From: Thalassobacillus sp. CUG 92003
Lineage (GTDB): Bacteria > Bacillota > Bacilli > Bacillales > Halobacillaceae
DNA: 64,000 nucleotides
Assembly (NCBI RefSeq): GCF_013618635.1
Contig: NZ_JABLSJ010000003.1
Span: forward strand, 62,001-126,000
Reading direction: 5' to 3'
This document shows, piece by piece, positions 1-9,504 of the stretch. The notes beneath the pieces are model-generated. The model was not told where the DNA came from. It ran no database searches and worked only from the letters and a program-made list of their open reading frames with translations. How positions within the stretch are numbered: the stretch's first letter is position 1; the number at the start of each line of letters is the position of its first letter. The position numbers were made by a program, and so were the translations under genes.

Positions 1-136
1 CTAAAATACGAAAAGCTGTGATGGTGACGGGAGCAAAGTTTTCGACTAACACTTTAATGGCAATGACATTAAATCCCCATACCATCATGACGAAGAACAA
101 CAACGTATATATCAACGGTTTCGACAATTCCATCAT
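1..136 (-). CDS. EamA/DMT-family transporter, N-terminal fragment (cut by window edge)
   Basis: The minus-strand frame from an ATG at 136 stays open to the window edge and gives 45 residues. A short polar start is followed by a hydrophobic helix with the segment VMMVWGFNVIAIKVLVE and then APVTITAFRIL. This is the typical first helix and following signature of the drug/metabolite transporter (EamA) superfamily, ten-helix inner-membrane exporters or importers of small metabolites. A second in-frame ATG follows directly, and a GAGAAAGAG stretch upstream is only a weak ribosome binding site. The substrate cannot be told. The rest of the gene lies outside the window. Confidence 0.6.
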   Translation of the reverse strand, partial: MMELSKPLIYTLLFFVMMVWGFNVIAIKVLVENFAPVTITAFRIL

Positions 137-250
137 CTCTTTCTCGCGCTTTAGCAGTCTCGTGCATTGTATTATACAATTACTTTCTTCCATAAAGCTA
201 TTCTGCTGTTTCAAGAAGGGTATGTTAGGGTCCGTCACAGTAAAAGGAGA

Positions 251-377
251 GGGGTGGTTTTGAAACCACTCGCTTTCCTGCGGGGAACCGGCGAGCCTCC
301 TCAGTCGCTATCACTCCCTGCGGGGTCTCCCTGAGCTCCTTCTTCCCGCGGGAGTCTCGCGGTTTCAAAGCCACCCC
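251..377. repeat. Interspersed hairpin element, copy 1
   Basis: A 127-bp element lies in the 378-bp space between the EamA fragment and the YjiH-family gene. Its ends, GGGGTGGTTTTGAAACC at 251-267 and GGTTTCAAAGCCACCCC at 361-377, are inverted repeats with one mismatch. The interior carries the core CTCGCTTTCCTGCGGGG, ACCGGCGAGCCTCCTCAG and CGGGAGTCTCG that returns in copies at 9505, 37000 and 44302. A run of nine C lies just outside it at 392-400. Nothing else recognisable was seen in 137-514. Confidence 0.85.
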
Positions 378-514
378 TTCATAAATGAGATCCCCCCCCC
401 TAAAAGACCCGCTTTCCCTTTGACAAATTGTATATCAACCGCAGACGGATTCTCCAGAATTTCCTAGCCTCGCTTAATAAACAAACCAAAGCGACGAGAC
501 AACGTTTGATAGGG

Positions 515-1891
515 CTAAAAGAAAAAGAGATGAGCGATCAAGGCTGCGACGGGGAGGGTAATAATCGTCCGTTGCAGAAAGATGATAAACAATTCCAATA
601 GGTTAATCGGAATATTCGATTTGATCAACAAGATCCCGATTTCCGATACATAGATAAGCTGTGTCAAGGACAGCACACCGATAATAAACCGCGTGAGCTC
701 CGATTCGATCCCGCTACCCACCACTGCAGGAAGGAACATATCGGCAAACCCGACGATCATAGCAGGAGCCGCTGCCTCCGCTTCAGGAATGTTCAATACA
801 TTTAACAATGGAATAAACGGATACGAAATAAACGAAAAGATCGGTGTGAATTCAGCCAATATCAAGGCCACCGTACCTAACGCCATAACGAGTGGAATCA
901 ATCCCAGCCAAATATCAGCCACATTGAATAATCCTTTGCGGACAACTTCGCCAGCACTTTTTACTTGATCAGCTTTATGAACTGCCCGATCAAGAGCCCA
1001 ACGAATAGTAGAGACTCCGTTTGGCACTTTTTCATTGATTTGTTTTCCGACTGGCTCGTAATACGTGTCCTTTTTTAACGAAAGAGGCGGGATACGCGGA
1101 CAAATGATAGCAGCTACGATTCCGCATATAACCACGGTAAAATAAAACTCAACAAACAAGTGATCGATTCCTATGAATTTAGCAATCACAAGGCTGAAGG
1201 CAATTGAAGCAATCGAAAAGTTCGTTGCCACTACCGATGCTTCCCGCTTTGAATAATAACCACCTTCATACTGCTGGGTCGTCAATAAGACCCCGACCGT
1301 CCCGCTTCCCATCCAGGAAGCCATCGCATCCACAGACGAGCGTCCGGGCAATTTAAACAACGGATGCATGACTTTTCGTACAACAGTCCCGATAAAGTCC
1401 ATCAATCCGAACTCCAGCAGTAACGGCATGAATAGACTTGCAAATAAAAACCATACCATTAATACCGGAATCAAATCATAAAGGACGACACCGCCCGTCA
1501 ATTCAGACGTAATAACCTCCGGCCCCACTCCTGCAAGGGTCATAGCGGCAAAAATAGCCCCGGCAAATCTCAAGATAATCCAAAGAAGACCTACATCAAA
1601 TAAACCAGCTAAAAAACTGTTTCCTCTAATAGCAGGTGCCTTGATACTCTTCATGGCCACACTGCCAAGGGCTGATGCAAAGAGGACACTCGTCATAAAT
1701 AAAGGAATGAAGTCTGATATAGCAGCTTGAAGCCCATCCGCCAAGATGCCGAGTCCGATCGTTACACTGCCATCCACCGAAATGGGCACAAGAAACAGCA
1801 GAACCCCGACGAGCGAGGGCAGGATGACTTTCAATAATTGCGTTGATGTGTAAGATGATGAGACGTTTGATTCGTGATTTTCTAGTTCCAT
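515..1891 (-). CDS. YjiH-family membrane protein (nucleoside-recognition/Gate-type)
   Basis: A 458-residue polytopic membrane protein resembling the YjiH family, which carries Gate (nucleoside-recognition) domains. Many hydrophobic segments are visible. The start LPSLVGVLLFLVPISVDG and the repeated Gate-like stretches around residues 150-230 and 370-458 fit this family, whose transport role is not firmly known. The start chosen is the ATG at 1891, which has GGAGG at good spacing. An upstream in-frame start at 1939 lacks such a site. It appears monocistronic, and its substrate cannot be inferred from its neighbours. Confidence 0.75.
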   Translation of the reverse strand: MELENHESNVSSSYTSTQLLKVILPSLVGVLLFLVPISVDGSVTIGLGILADGLQAAISDFIPLFMTSVLFASALGSVAMKSIKAPAIRGNSFLAGLFDVGLLWIILRFAGAIFAAMTLAGVGPEVITSELTGGVVLYDLIPVLMVWFLFASLFMPLLLEFGLMDFIGTVVRKVMHPLFKLPGRSSVDAMASWMGSGTVGVLLTTQQYEGGYYSKREASVVATNFSIASIAFSLVIAKFIGIDHLFVEFYFTVVICGIVAAIICPRIPPLSLKKDTYYEPVGKQINEKVPNGVSTIRWALDRAVHKADQVKSAGEVVRKGLFNVADIWLGLIPLVMALGTVALILAEFTPIFSFISYPFIPLLNVLNIPEAEAAAPAMIVGFADMFLPAVVGSGIESELTRFIIGVLSLTQLIYVSEIGILLIKSNIPINLLELFIIFLQRTIITLPVAALIAHLFFF

Positions 1892-2069
1892 ACATATCCT
1901 CCGTTTTTTGCATAATAATGAATAAAAATATGATTGCAACGATAATTACGCTATCTATTTTATAAATGATACATTTTAATGTATAAAAATTCAACGATAG
2001 AATTGGAATTCATTAATAATTTAGAAAGTTGATTATGTTTTTGAACTGGGAACTGTTTATAACTGGGGC

Positions 2070-2284
2070 GACCAACATATGGGGCGCGTTGACTGATATA
2101 TCAGCTGGCGGACCGATATATCTGGTTTTGGACCGATATAAGAGTCGCGGACCGATATGTGGTCTCGGGCGAACGATATATGGGGCGCGTTGACTGATAT
2201 ATCGGCTGGCGGACCGATACCCGGGGCACTTCGACCGATATCCGCTGCGATCAGACCGATATATCAAATTTTGACCGTGTTCAC
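2070..2284. repeat. Array of eleven ~20-21-nt GACCGATAT units
   Basis: Eleven direct units begin near 2070, 2091, 2111, 2131, 2150, 2171, 2192, 2212, 2233, 2254 and 2273. Each starts with a variant of GACCGATAT, often continuing ATC, followed by 8-10 variable bases. Spacing is 19-21 nt, close to two helical turns, so the conserved cores would all face the same side of the DNA. The core contains the self-complementary GATATATC. The array lies downstream of the xylB terminator and upstream of the YjiH-family gene. A second array is at 50641. The frames that stay open across it give low-complexity YRS/YIS-type peptides and are not believed. Confidence 0.85.
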
Positions 2285-2323
2285 AAAAAAAGCTTGTAGA
2301 AAACGATAAGCTTTCTACAAGCT
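2284..2323 (-). terminator. Rho-independent terminator of the xylA-xylB operon
   Basis: On the minus strand a 12-bp perfect stem (AGCTTGTAGAAA paired across a 9-nt loop, 2291-2323) is followed by a run of seven T. It sits 37 bp past the xylB stop codon. Confidence 0.9.
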
Positions 2324-2359
2324 GAAACTGCTCTATATTAATTGTAAGACCTGTGAAGA

Positions 2360-3859
2360 TCATTGTCTGAAATCAGCTAAACGATGGTTGAGATCTTTCG
2401 TTTGGGCGTAAATGTCCTGGTACAGTTGATAGAGTTGCTGATAGCGTTCTACATGTTCAGGAATCGGTTCAATTTCTTCTTTTTCATGAGTGAAAACGTC
2501 AGCACATGCTTCCAGCGAAGGGTACCATTCACACCCGTAAGCGGCGAGCATAGCTGCTCCCACTCCAGGCCCTTGTTCGCTGGATAACCGGACGATTGTG
2601 GCGTTAAAGATATCAGCCTGTATTTGCAGCCACGTTTCGTTTTTAGCGCCTCCGCCTGATGTAATAATTCGATCAATGGATTTTCCGTTGGCTCGGAAAA
2701 TTTCCAATGATTCGTTTAGTGAAAATGTGATGCCTTCAACGACAGCCCTGACGAAATCTGTTAATTGATGGGAACTGTCTATACCTATGAAACTTGCGCG
2801 TATTGCTGCGTCAGCATGAGGGGTTCGCTCTCCTGCCAGGTAGGGGGTGAAGAGGAGTCCTTTCGCTCCGATGGGGACATCACCAATTCCTTGCATTAAA
2901 TCCTCAAAACTTTTGTGTTCAGCGAAAACCTCTTTAAACCAATTCAAACTATACCCGGCCCCCAATGTGACCCCCATTGTATAGTAAGCATCGGTCTTGC
3001 CGTGGTTGAAATAATGGACTTTGCCTGCAAAATCAAGGTCTCCTGTATGTTCATACGACAAGACGACGCCTGAGGTGCCGATGCTGCAAAACGTCTTCCC
3101 TTCTGATAAAATCCCAGTGCCAATGGCGCCGCAAGCATTATCCGCTCCGCCGGCAAACACACTGGTAGCTGCCGACAAGCCTGTCTTATCAGCTATTTCA
3201 TGCGTCAGGGTTCCGACACGCTCACTTGATTCCACTAATGGCGGACAAAGAGCCGCATCGATCTCAAATGCCTCGCAAATCGTCTGGCTCCATTCTTTAT
3301 GAGCAACATCAAGCATCAGCGTCCCGGCTGCATCAGAATATTCACTGTGAATCATCCCGGCCAAACGGAACCTCACATAATCTTTTGGAAGTAAGAATGT
3401 AGACGCTTGATTGTAATGATCAGGTTCATGTTCTTTAACCCATAACAGCTTGGGAAGTGTGAAGCCCTCCAGTGCCGGGTTTTTGGTAATCGCTAATAAT
3501 TGGTCTTCTCCGATTGTGTCATAAATCGCCTGACATTGACGGGTCGTGCGCGTGTCATTCCATAGAATGGCAGGTCGGATGACCTCTTGATTTTCATTTA
3601 ATAAGACGAGTCCGTGCATTTGCCCGGAAAAACTGAGGCCTTCAATTGTCGAAACCGGTTCATTAAATTGTGAAACGAGTTCGTGCAAAGCTTCTACGGT
3701 TTTCTCTACCCATTGATCAGGATCCTGTTCACTGTAGCCTGACTTTTCCTGGATCAACGGATACGATTTAGACACCTCTTGTTTGATTTCGCCCTGTTTA
3801 TTCATCAACAGCACCTTCACGGCGCTCGTACCTAGATCGACCCCAATGACATAGCTCAT
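2360..3859 (-). CDS. xylB: Xylulokinase
   Basis: A 499-residue FGGY-family sugar kinase that phosphorylates D-xylulose to xylulose 5-phosphate for the pentose phosphate pathway in the cytoplasm. The N-terminal phosphate loop GVDLGTSAVK is at about residues 6-15, the xylulokinase MHG motif at 81-83, the catalytic-base aspartate in AGGADNACG at about 240, and GTSG at 261-264. YLAGERTPHAD lies in the C-terminal lobe. Length is normal for the family. The start used is the second ATG (3859), because GGGAGG abuts the first one but lies six bases before the second. It is the last gene of the operon, 156 bp after xylA and before a strong terminator. Confidence 0.96.
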   Translation of the reverse strand: MSYVIGVDLGTSAVKVLLMNKQGEIKQEVSKSYPLIQEKSGYSEQDPDQWVEKTVEALHELVSQFNEPVSTIEGLSFSGQMHGLVLLNENQEVIRPAILWNDTRTTRQCQAIYDTIGEDQLLAITKNPALEGFTLPKLLWVKEHEPDHYNQASTFLLPKDYVRFRLAGMIHSEYSDAAGTLMLDVAHKEWSQTICEAFEIDAALCPPLVESSERVGTLTHEIADKTGLSAATSVFAGGADNACGAIGTGILSEGKTFCSIGTSGVVLSYEHTGDLDFAGKVHYFNHGKTDAYYTMGVTLGAGYSLNWFKEVFAEHKSFEDLMQGIGDVPIGAKGLLFTPYLAGERTPHADAAIRASFIGIDSSHQLTDFVRAVVEGITFSLNESLEIFRANGKSIDRIITSGGGAKNETWLQIQADIFNATIVRLSSEQGPGVGAAMLAAYGCEWYPSLEACADVFTHEKEEIEPIPEHVERYQQLYQLYQDIYAQTKDLNHRLADFRQ

Positions 3860-3978
3860 GCTCATCCTCCCTTTCGTTTCTTAAAAAACGGCAGTGCTTA
3901 TTCCATAATGTTGAGATAATCGGGGACCCTTTATTTTGCAACATCAGCACTGCAACTTTTCAGAGCCTAAGATGTAAT

Positions 3979-4008
3979 AAGCGCCCCACATAACCTCTTG
4001 GGGCGCTT
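3979..4008 (-). other. Intercistronic hairpin between xylA and xylB
   Basis: A 10-bp perfect stem, AAGCGCCCCA paired with TGGGGCGCTT, spans a 10-nt loop eight bases after the xylA stop. On the minus strand it is not followed by a proper T run, so I read it as an mRNA 3'-end stabiliser or partial attenuator between xylA and xylB, not as a full terminator. Confidence 0.6.
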
Positions 4009-4015
4009 CCTTCTT

Positions 4016-5350
4016 TTACTTCAAACCACCATCAGCATTCACATTCAATAAATACTGGTTAATGACAGCTTTCAGCCATTCTTGACGGCCGGAATGGTTT
4101 TCAATTGTTCCTAATTCAAGCGCATGTTTTTCCAAGACGTGAAAATCAGCTTTCCCTTCCACGACTTGTTGACCGATGCCTTGTGTGAAGCTGCTGTAGC
4201 GCTCCGATACGAAATCATCCAGTACGCCATCTTCAATCAACTGATGGGCAACTTTCAAGCCAACTGCAAAACTATCCATGCCGGCTATATGGGCATGTAG
4301 CAGATCATCAGCTTCAAATGATCCTCTGCGTACTTTGGCGTCAAAATTCAATCCGCCTTGATGAAGTCCGCCGTTTTTCAGAATTTCATACATGGCAAGC
4401 GTTGTTGAATATAAATCAGTCGGAAATTCATCCGTGTCCCATCCGAGCAGCGTGTCGCCCTGGTTGGCGTCGACAGATCCTAGCATTCCATTTATCCGGG
4501 CATAGCGCAGTTCATGCTCAAAGGTGTGCCCTGCCAGTGTCGCATGGTTAGCTTCAATGTTGAACTTGAAATGATCGGACAAGTCGTACTTTTGTAAGAA
4601 AGCCATGCCGCTCGCCACATCGAAGTCGTACTGATGTTTTGTGGGCTCCTGTGGTTTGGGTTCAATTAAGAATTGTCCGTTATAACCGATCTCTTTCGCA
4701 TAATCCAATGCCATATGATAAAAACGCCCTAAGTTATCCAATTCGAGTTTCAAATCGGTATTGAGCAAGGTTTCGTACCCTTCACGGCCGCCCCAGAACA
4801 CATAGTTTTCGGCACCCAGTTCCTTGGCCAGTTCCAGCCCCTTTTTCACTTTAGCGCCTGCATACGCATAAACATCAGCGTTGTTCGAGGAAGCTGCGCC
4901 ATGGACAAAGCGAGGGTGCTTGAACATGTTGGCCGTATTCCATAGCAATTTGGTATTGCTTGATTTCATATAGTCTTTAATCATGGAGACAATTTCATCA
5001 AGGTTACGATTCGTTTCAGCCAAGGAATGACCTTCTGGTGCGATATCCACATCGTGAAAACAGAAATAAGGAACGTTCAATTTTTCAAACAGTTCAAAAG
5101 CCGCTTCTACGCGTGCTTTGGCCAAATCCATCCCTTGAAGATGATCCCATGGCCGTTGCATGTTACCGGCACCAAACGGGTCAGATCCGTCCCCTGTGAA
5201 CGTATGCCAGTAAGCGATCGAAAAACGAAGCTGCTCTTCCATTGTCTTGCCGCCGATCTTTTCTTCCGGGTTGTAATGTTTGAAGGCAAAGGGGTTTAGC
5301 GATTGCGCTCCTTCATACTGAATTGTGTTGATATGATCAAAGTATCCCAT
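4016..5350 (-). CDS. xylA: Xylose isomerase (class II)
   Basis: A 444-residue class II xylose isomerase that interconverts D-xylose and D-xylulose using two divalent metal ions. Visible active-site residues are His99-Asp100 (CFHD), Glu230 and Lys232 (IEPKP), Glu266 and His269 (IEANH), Asp294 and the Asp305/Asp307 pair (GWDTDEF). The N-terminal extension before the barrel marks class II. An AGGAGG site lies eight bases before the ATG. The gene follows the M24-like gene by 29 bp and precedes xylB, so the operon carries the whole isomerase route. Control by XylR and CcpA is inferred from sites upstream of the M24-like gene. Confidence 0.97.
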   Translation of the reverse strand: MGYFDHINTIQYEGAQSLNPFAFKHYNPEEKIGGKTMEEQLRFSIAYWHTFTGDGSDPFGAGNMQRPWDHLQGMDLAKARVEAAFELFEKLNVPYFCFHDVDIAPEGHSLAETNRNLDEIVSMIKDYMKSSNTKLLWNTANMFKHPRFVHGAASSNNADVYAYAGAKVKKGLELAKELGAENYVFWGGREGYETLLNTDLKLELDNLGRFYHMALDYAKEIGYNGQFLIEPKPQEPTKHQYDFDVASGMAFLQKYDLSDHFKFNIEANHATLAGHTFEHELRYARINGMLGSVDANQGDTLLGWDTDEFPTDLYSTTLAMYEILKNGGLHQGGLNFDAKVRRGSFEADDLLHAHIAGMDSFAVGLKVAHQLIEDGVLDDFVSERYSSFTQGIGQQVVEGKADFHVLEKHALELGTIENHSGRQEWLKAVINQYLLNVNADGGLK

Positions 5351-5379
5351 ATCTGTTTCCTCCTTATCATATTTAAAGA

Positions 5380-6498
5380 TTAAAGTTGATAAATCGCGGG
5401 TCTCTCAATCTTTGTCCCATTGGATGTTTCGACTGTTATCATCGGCCAGTCTGTTGTTTGTGTGGATGTGATGATCTCACTATCGTTACCGTTAACGAGC
5501 ATCGTGTCCTCTGATTTAGTTCCTGTTATGGAGGGATTCCAGGCGTAGGGCTGCCATTGCTGCACCTCAAATGTGCTTGAAGGTGTGAGCAAATAATCAC
5601 GGTTTTCATACCCAATCGCCCCTCCTTGATGATGGCGCATCCATTCATCTTGATAGCCAACCCTTTGATACGCTGTTTTCAAAGTATGTAAGAGTTGGGA
5701 AGCGCGCACGCCTGGTTTTGTGGCCGCTATCAGTTCAGCATCGATCCAGACAGTGTGTTCATGGATTTTCCTAAGCGAGTCCGGTAGTCTTCCCGCATGG
5801 ACGATTCGGGTTAAGGCGACAGTCAAACCGTACGCCTGCACACACGCAATGACCATACATTTTTGATAGAATGGCTTTTTCGTTGCGACAGGGTGGCGGT
5901 ACTGATCTATACGTTCGTCCGCCCCTACTAAGGTAACAGTTGGTGTTAGCCCCTCGTGCATGAAAGCTCTGTTCAAATCGCCTGCTATCTGCACTTCAGT
6001 CATACCAGGCGTAAGTTTCATACAGAAGGTTTCCATGATGGCAGTGGTTCTAGCGCCTAACGATCGCAAACGCTCCACCTCAAGCGTAGTTAAGGCATAA
6101 CGTAATGAAGCGAGATTAACGACGCAATGGTCAATTTGGCCAAGCGGCAGATCTGAAGCCACTCGATGCTTTACCCCAGCTTGAATCAGTCCGTCTTCCA
6201 TCGTTTCGTACCAGGGATATTCGATAGTGTCATAGGATAACCCGGTGAGTTCCTCGACTGTAACACGAGGTTTCTCAATGGTGTTGGTGACGATGCAGAC
6301 TTGCTCCTGCGTAATGTATAATCCGCATTCTCCGGCGTCGCTGTTTTGAGGCACACCATTAAAGCCTCCGCTCGTCAACCAGGCAAAGTTATCTTTACGT
6401 TGCAATAAGACACCCTCATGGCCCTCCTCTTTCATATAACTTCTTAAACGATTCAATTTAATAGCTATATCCTCACCCGCTCCTGTTAGCGCTTTCAA
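5380..6498 (-). CDS. M24 (creatinase/aminopeptidase P)-like protein, metal site apparently lost
   Basis: A 372-residue protein with the two-domain layout of the M24 family: a creatinase N-terminal domain (about 1-150, with NFAWLTSGG) and a pita-bread C-terminal domain. Active members bind two metals through D-D-H-E-E. Here the usual GxxYxGYxSDxTRT region reads [18 protein letters not shown] without the aspartates, while a HHQGG histidine motif remains. Peptidase activity is therefore doubtful and another role is possible. The start is TTG at 6498 with GGAGGGG five bases upstream. It is the first gene of the xylAB operon, and a perfect cre site overlaps its first codons. Its function in xylose use is unknown to me. 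Confidence 0.7.
   Translation of the reverse strand: MKALTGAGEDIAIKLNRLRSYMKEEGHEGVLLQRKDNFAWLTSGGFNGVPQNSDAGECGLYITQEQVCIVTNTIEKPRVTVEELTGLSYDTIEYPWYETMEDGLIQAGVKHRVASDLPLGQIDHCVVNLASLRYALTTLEVERLRSLGARTTAIMETFCMKLTPGMTEVQIAGDLNRAFMHEGLTPTVTLVGADERIDQYRHPVATKKPFYQKCMVIACVQAYGLTVALTRIVHAGRLPDSLRKIHEHTVWIDAELIAATKPGVRASQLLHTLKTAYQRVGYQDEWMRHHQGGAIGYENRDYLLTPSSTFEVQQWQPYAWNPSITGTKSEDTMLVNGNDSEIITSTQTTDWPMITVETSNGTKIERPAIYQL
6484..6497 (-). promoter_or_regulatory. cre site (CcpA) at the start of the xyl operon
   Basis: Read on the minus strand, TGAAAGCGCTAACA matches the cre consensus TGWAANCGNTNWCA at all 14 positions. It overlaps codons 1-5 of the first gene of the operon, a usual place for roadblock-type CcpA repression. 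Glucose repression of the isomerase operon is inferred. Confidence 0.85.
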
Positions 6499-6558
6499 AA
6501 AATCCCCTCCTCTCTCTTCTTTTTATGTTCACAAAGCATCTTTTGGTTTATAGTGTGC

Positions 6559-6588
6559 ATTATATCATCAATCTTCTTTGTTTGTCTA
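6559..6588 (-). promoter_or_regulatory. Putative promoter of the M24-xylA-xylB operon
   Basis: On the minus strand TAGACA (6583-6588) and TATAAT (6559-6564) are separated by 18 bp. The -35 box falls inside the inverted repeat proposed as the XylR operator, which would explain repression. Confidence 0.45.
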
Positions 6589-6602
6589 ACTAATGAACAA
6601 AG
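6576..6602. promoter_or_regulatory. Putative XylR operator (xylO) between the xyl operon and xylR
   Basis: The arms CTTTGTT (6576-6582) and AACAAAG (6596-6602) form a perfect inverted repeat in the divergent intergenic region. The half site resembles the TTTGTT/AACAAA arms of Bacillus xylO. The proposed operon promoter overlaps it. A better match to xylO lies at 21879. Confidence 0.6.
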
Positions 6603-6706
6603 TATATAATAAAAATAGTAAAAATATCACGCTAACCAATGAAGTTCTAAATCATAGTGTTTATAATTATAAGGAGATGAGCTATACAATGAGGAGAGAG
6701 TTACAA

Positions 6707-7885
6707 ATGCCAGAAACAGGCAACCAAAAACTAGTCAAGAAAATCAATAAATCGATCGTCTTAAAAATGATCCGAAACCATGCCCCGATCTCTCGCGCTG
6801 CAATTTCTCAAAAAGCTGGATTGAACCGCGGCACGGTCTCGTCACTGGTAAGCGAATTGATCGAAGAACAACTCATCAGTGAATCCGGAATGGGAGAATC
6901 CCGTGGAGGGCGCAAACCTGTCATTCTACTTTTTAATCAACTCGCAGGTTATTCGATCGGGCTTGATTTAGGGGTCAACTATTTACTTGGCGTGCTGACC
7001 GATTTAAAAGGTCAGATCGTGGAAGAAAGAAAAGTTACCTTGGAGACCCTATCGTCAGAGGATATTATTCGTCACATCAAAAACATGATTCATACATTGA
7101 TAACGGTTGCGCCGGAAAGTCCGAACGGCATCGTCGGCATTGGCATCGGTGTGCCGGGTATCGTGGACCATGATGGCAATGTCTTGCTTGCCCCAAACCT
7201 TATGTGGGAAAACGTCCCGTTAAAGGAACAGTTGGCCCAGGATTTTTCGATCCCGATCCTAATCGAGAATGAAGCTAATGCCGGTGCCTATGGGGAGAAA
7301 CTCTTCGGGACCGCTCAAGAACATGATAACTTGATCTATATCAGCGCAGGTATTGGAATTGGTGCGGGTCTCATTTTAAATAATGAGTTGTACCGTGGGC
7401 TGAAAGGCTTCTCCGGTGAAATTGGGCACATGGTGGTCGACCTCGATGGCAAACAATGTCGCTGCGGGCGCCACGGATGCTGGGAACTCTATGCTTCCGA
7501 GCAGGCGATTCTAAACGAAGCAAAGTCATTATTTACTGACCACCCTCAGCCGATCACGCTGGAGTACTTAGTTGACCTTGCTGAACAAGGGAATCAAGCG
7601 GTCATCCAACTCTTCGAACAAGCCGGCAAATATCTCGCCGTTGGTATTCTTAATATGATCAACACGTTTAATCCCGAGCAGGTTATCATCGGCAATCGTT
7701 TAAGCATGGCCCAAAAGTGGCTAGAACCGACCATTTGCCAATCGATCCAGCTGCAATCAAAGGAGTTCAACCAGGAAGGTATTGAAGTTACCTTCTCGCA
7801 TTTATCCACCCACGCTGCTCCTTTCGGGATGGCGGCTTTTAGCACACAGCAGTTCCTGGAGAGCGGGGTCGCACAAACAAATTAA
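6707..7885 (+). CDS. xylR: Xylose repressor XylR (ROK family)
   Basis: A ROK-family transcriptional repressor of 392 residues. A winged helix-turn-helix at about residues 8-65 (PISRAAISQKAGLNRGTV, then SRGGRKP) is followed by a sugar-kinase-like domain with a GIDLG-type phosphate motif and the ROK zinc signature CRCGRHGCWE. Xylose binding is expected to release it from xylO. The frame is open further upstream. I start at ATG 6707 because a GAGGAGAGAG site precedes it and the resulting N-terminus matches Bacillus XylR; ATG 6689 is an alternative. It is divergent from the M24-xylA-xylB operon, which it presumably represses, together with the ABC/xylosidase operon. Confidence 0.93.
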   Translation: MPETGNQKLVKKINKSIVLKMIRNHAPISRAAISQKAGLNRGTVSSLVSELIEEQLISESGMGESRGGRKPVILLFNQLAGYSIGLDLGVNYLLGVLTDLKGQIVEERKVTLETLSSEDIIRHIKNMIHTLITVAPESPNGIVGIGIGVPGIVDHDGNVLLAPNLMWENVPLKEQLAQDFSIPILIENEANAGAYGEKLFGTAQEHDNLIYISAGIGIGAGLILNNELYRGLKGFSGEIGHMVVDLDGKQCRCGRHGCWELYASEQAILNEAKSLFTDHPQPITLEYLVDLAEQGNQAVIQLFEQAGKYLAVGILNMINTFNPEQVIIGNRLSMAQKWLEPTICQSIQLQSKEFNQEGIEVTFSHLSTHAAPFGMAAFSTQQFLESGVAQTN

Positions 7886-7951
7886 AAGGCTGACGCGTAA
7901 AGGTCTGAGGCCCGCATGACGGGGTCAGACCTTTAATATGAGTCAGCCTTT
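7885..7951. terminator. Nested bidirectional terminator
   Basis: An outer stem (AAAGGCTGAC with GTCAGCCTTT) encloses an inner stem (AAAGGTCTGA with TCAGACCTTT). It lies between the convergent xylR and aldehyde dehydrogenase genes and can serve both. Confidence 0.8.
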
Positions 7952-7965
7952 CTAGCGTTGATGGT

Positions 7966-9426
7966 TTATCCTTTTACAAACACGGTCTTAATCGTCGTGA
8001 AAAATTCTTTCGCAGCTTCACCTTGTTCGCGGGAATACGAACTGGAGGCTTTCATACCCCCGAATGGTGCTTGCAATTCTACACCGGCCGTTTCTGAATT
8101 GACTCGGACCAACCCTGCTTCAATATCATCGATGAATGACAGGATTTGATCAATGTTTTTCGTAAATATAGAAGCACTCAGCCCATACTCTACATCGTTA
8201 GCCAATTCTATGGCCTCTTCAACACTGGACACTTTCATTAACGTGAGAACCGGGCCGAAGATTTCTTCCTGTGCAATGGTCATCTCACTCGTGACATTAT
8301 CAAACAACGTCGGCTCTAAATAATAGCCGTCTTGATTATCACGAAGGGTGCTTCCACCCCAAATCAGCTCTGCTCCCTCTTTTTGGCCGATTTCAATGTA
8401 GCGCTGGACGTTATCATACTGCTCTTTGGTAGCACATGGCCCCATAAAGGAGTCTTCTTCAAGCCCATCGCCTACCTTAATTTGGCTCATTTTATCTACC
8501 AGCTTTTGCTTGAACGTTTCATAGATGCCTTCCTGAACGATTACGCGGCTGCTGCACGTACATTTTTGACCGGTCGATTTCAGACCACCGCTGATAGCCG
8601 CGTCAACGGCCAAGTCGACATCACAATCATCCGCCACAATCAAGGGGTTTTTTCCGCCCATTTCCAATTGGTACTTGCCGCCTCTTGCTGCAACCGTCTG
8701 ACCAATGTGATTCCCGGTTTTGTTTGAACCTGTGAAGGTAACAGCTGTCACATTATGATGCTCTGCAAGTCCTTGGCCAATGACAGATCCTTTCCCTGTC
8801 ACTAAATTAACTACGCCAGAAGGAAAGCCGGCTTTCTCCAGACATTCGATAACTTTAGCTGCTGTTACGGCAGCTTCTGTGGCAGGTTTCAAGATGACTG
8901 CATTGCCGTAGATCAGAGCCGGTGCCATTTTCCAAAGCGGAATGGCCACGGGGAAGTTCCATGGCGTAATCACACCGACAACACCGAGTGGCACACGCTT
9001 GGAGAACATGAGAGCCGCGCTATCAGTCGAGGGAATAACGTCCCCTTCTTTTCTCATCCCTTCTCCTGCATAGTACCGTAAAATCGCTGCACCACGGGCT
9101 GTTTCGCCTTTGGCTTCCGGAAATGTTTTGCCCATCTCTTGTGTCATCGTCCTTGCTATGTCCTCGCTGTTCTGTTCCAAAAGGTCAGCGGCCTTATACA
9201 GTATGTTGCCTCGTTCAGCGCCGGTCATTTTCTTCCATTTGGTTTGAGCAGTCTTGGCTGCGATAATCGCTTCTTCTAAATCTTCTTTCGTCGAGTTTTG
9301 AATATACCCTATCTTCTCGGTTGGATGAGCAGGGTTGGTGCTTTCGATTACTTCATCTGAATGAGACTTACTCCACGTTCCGTTAATAAAATTCAAATAC
9401 TTCTGAGTTTCTGCTGTCGTTTTCAT
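7966..9426 (-). CDS. 2,5-dioxopentanoate (ketoglutarate semialdehyde) dehydrogenase
   Basis: A 486-residue NAD(P)-dependent aldehyde dehydrogenase close to Bacillus GucD/YcbD. The family oxidises 2-oxoglutarate semialdehyde to 2-oxoglutarate, the last step of oxidative pentose and sugar-acid routes. Catalytic residues are Asn157 (TPWNF), Lys180, Glu255 (QLEMGG) and Cys289 (GQKCT); PFGGMKASS lies near the end. The ATG has AGGAGG nine bases upstream. It lies downstream of the IclR and fumarylacetoacetase-fold genes on the same strand, but a 502-bp gap with a hairpin repeat separates it from them. The substrate is inferred from family and context; succinate semialdehyde is an alternative. Confidence 0.85.
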   Translation of the reverse strand: MKTTAETQKYLNFINGTWSKSHSDEVIESTNPAHPTEKIGYIQNSTKEDLEEAIIAAKTAQTKWKKMTGAERGNILYKAADLLEQNSEDIARTMTQEMGKTFPEAKGETARGAAILRYYAGEGMRKEGDVIPSTDSAALMFSKRVPLGVVGVITPWNFPVAIPLWKMAPALIYGNAVILKPATEAAVTAAKVIECLEKAGFPSGVVNLVTGKGSVIGQGLAEHHNVTAVTFTGSNKTGNHIGQTVAARGGKYQLEMGGKNPLIVADDCDVDLAVDAAISGGLKSTGQKCTCSSRVIVQEGIYETFKQKLVDKMSQIKVGDGLEEDSFMGPCATKEQYDNVQRYIEIGQKEGAELIWGGSTLRDNQDGYYLEPTLFDNVTSEMTIAQEEIFGPVLTLMKVSSVEEAIELANDVEYGLSASIFTKNIDQILSFIDDIEAGLVRVNSETAGVELQAPFGGMKASSSYSREQGEAAKEFFTTIKTVFVKG

Positions 9427-9504
9427 AACAATATTCCTCCTAAAATTAGATTTTGTCTTTTGTTACCTTCAAGTTTGGTTGGGTCCTTTATGGTATGAGG
9501 ACCT

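Noticed and set aside
18-263. An 81-codon plus-strand frame at the left edge
   Set aside because: It lies antisense to the EamA-type fragment, runs into the hairpin repeat and has no family likeness.
2070-2284. CRISPR array
   Set aside because: The repeats are only 9-12 bp and degenerate, the spacers are 8-10 bp, and no cas genes are present.
2013-2363. A 116-codon open frame on the minus strand across the repeat array
   Set aside because: It only reads through the 20-21-nt repeats, giving YRS/YIS-type low-complexity sequence, has no ribosome binding site and changes repeat frame at each 19- or 20-nt unit.
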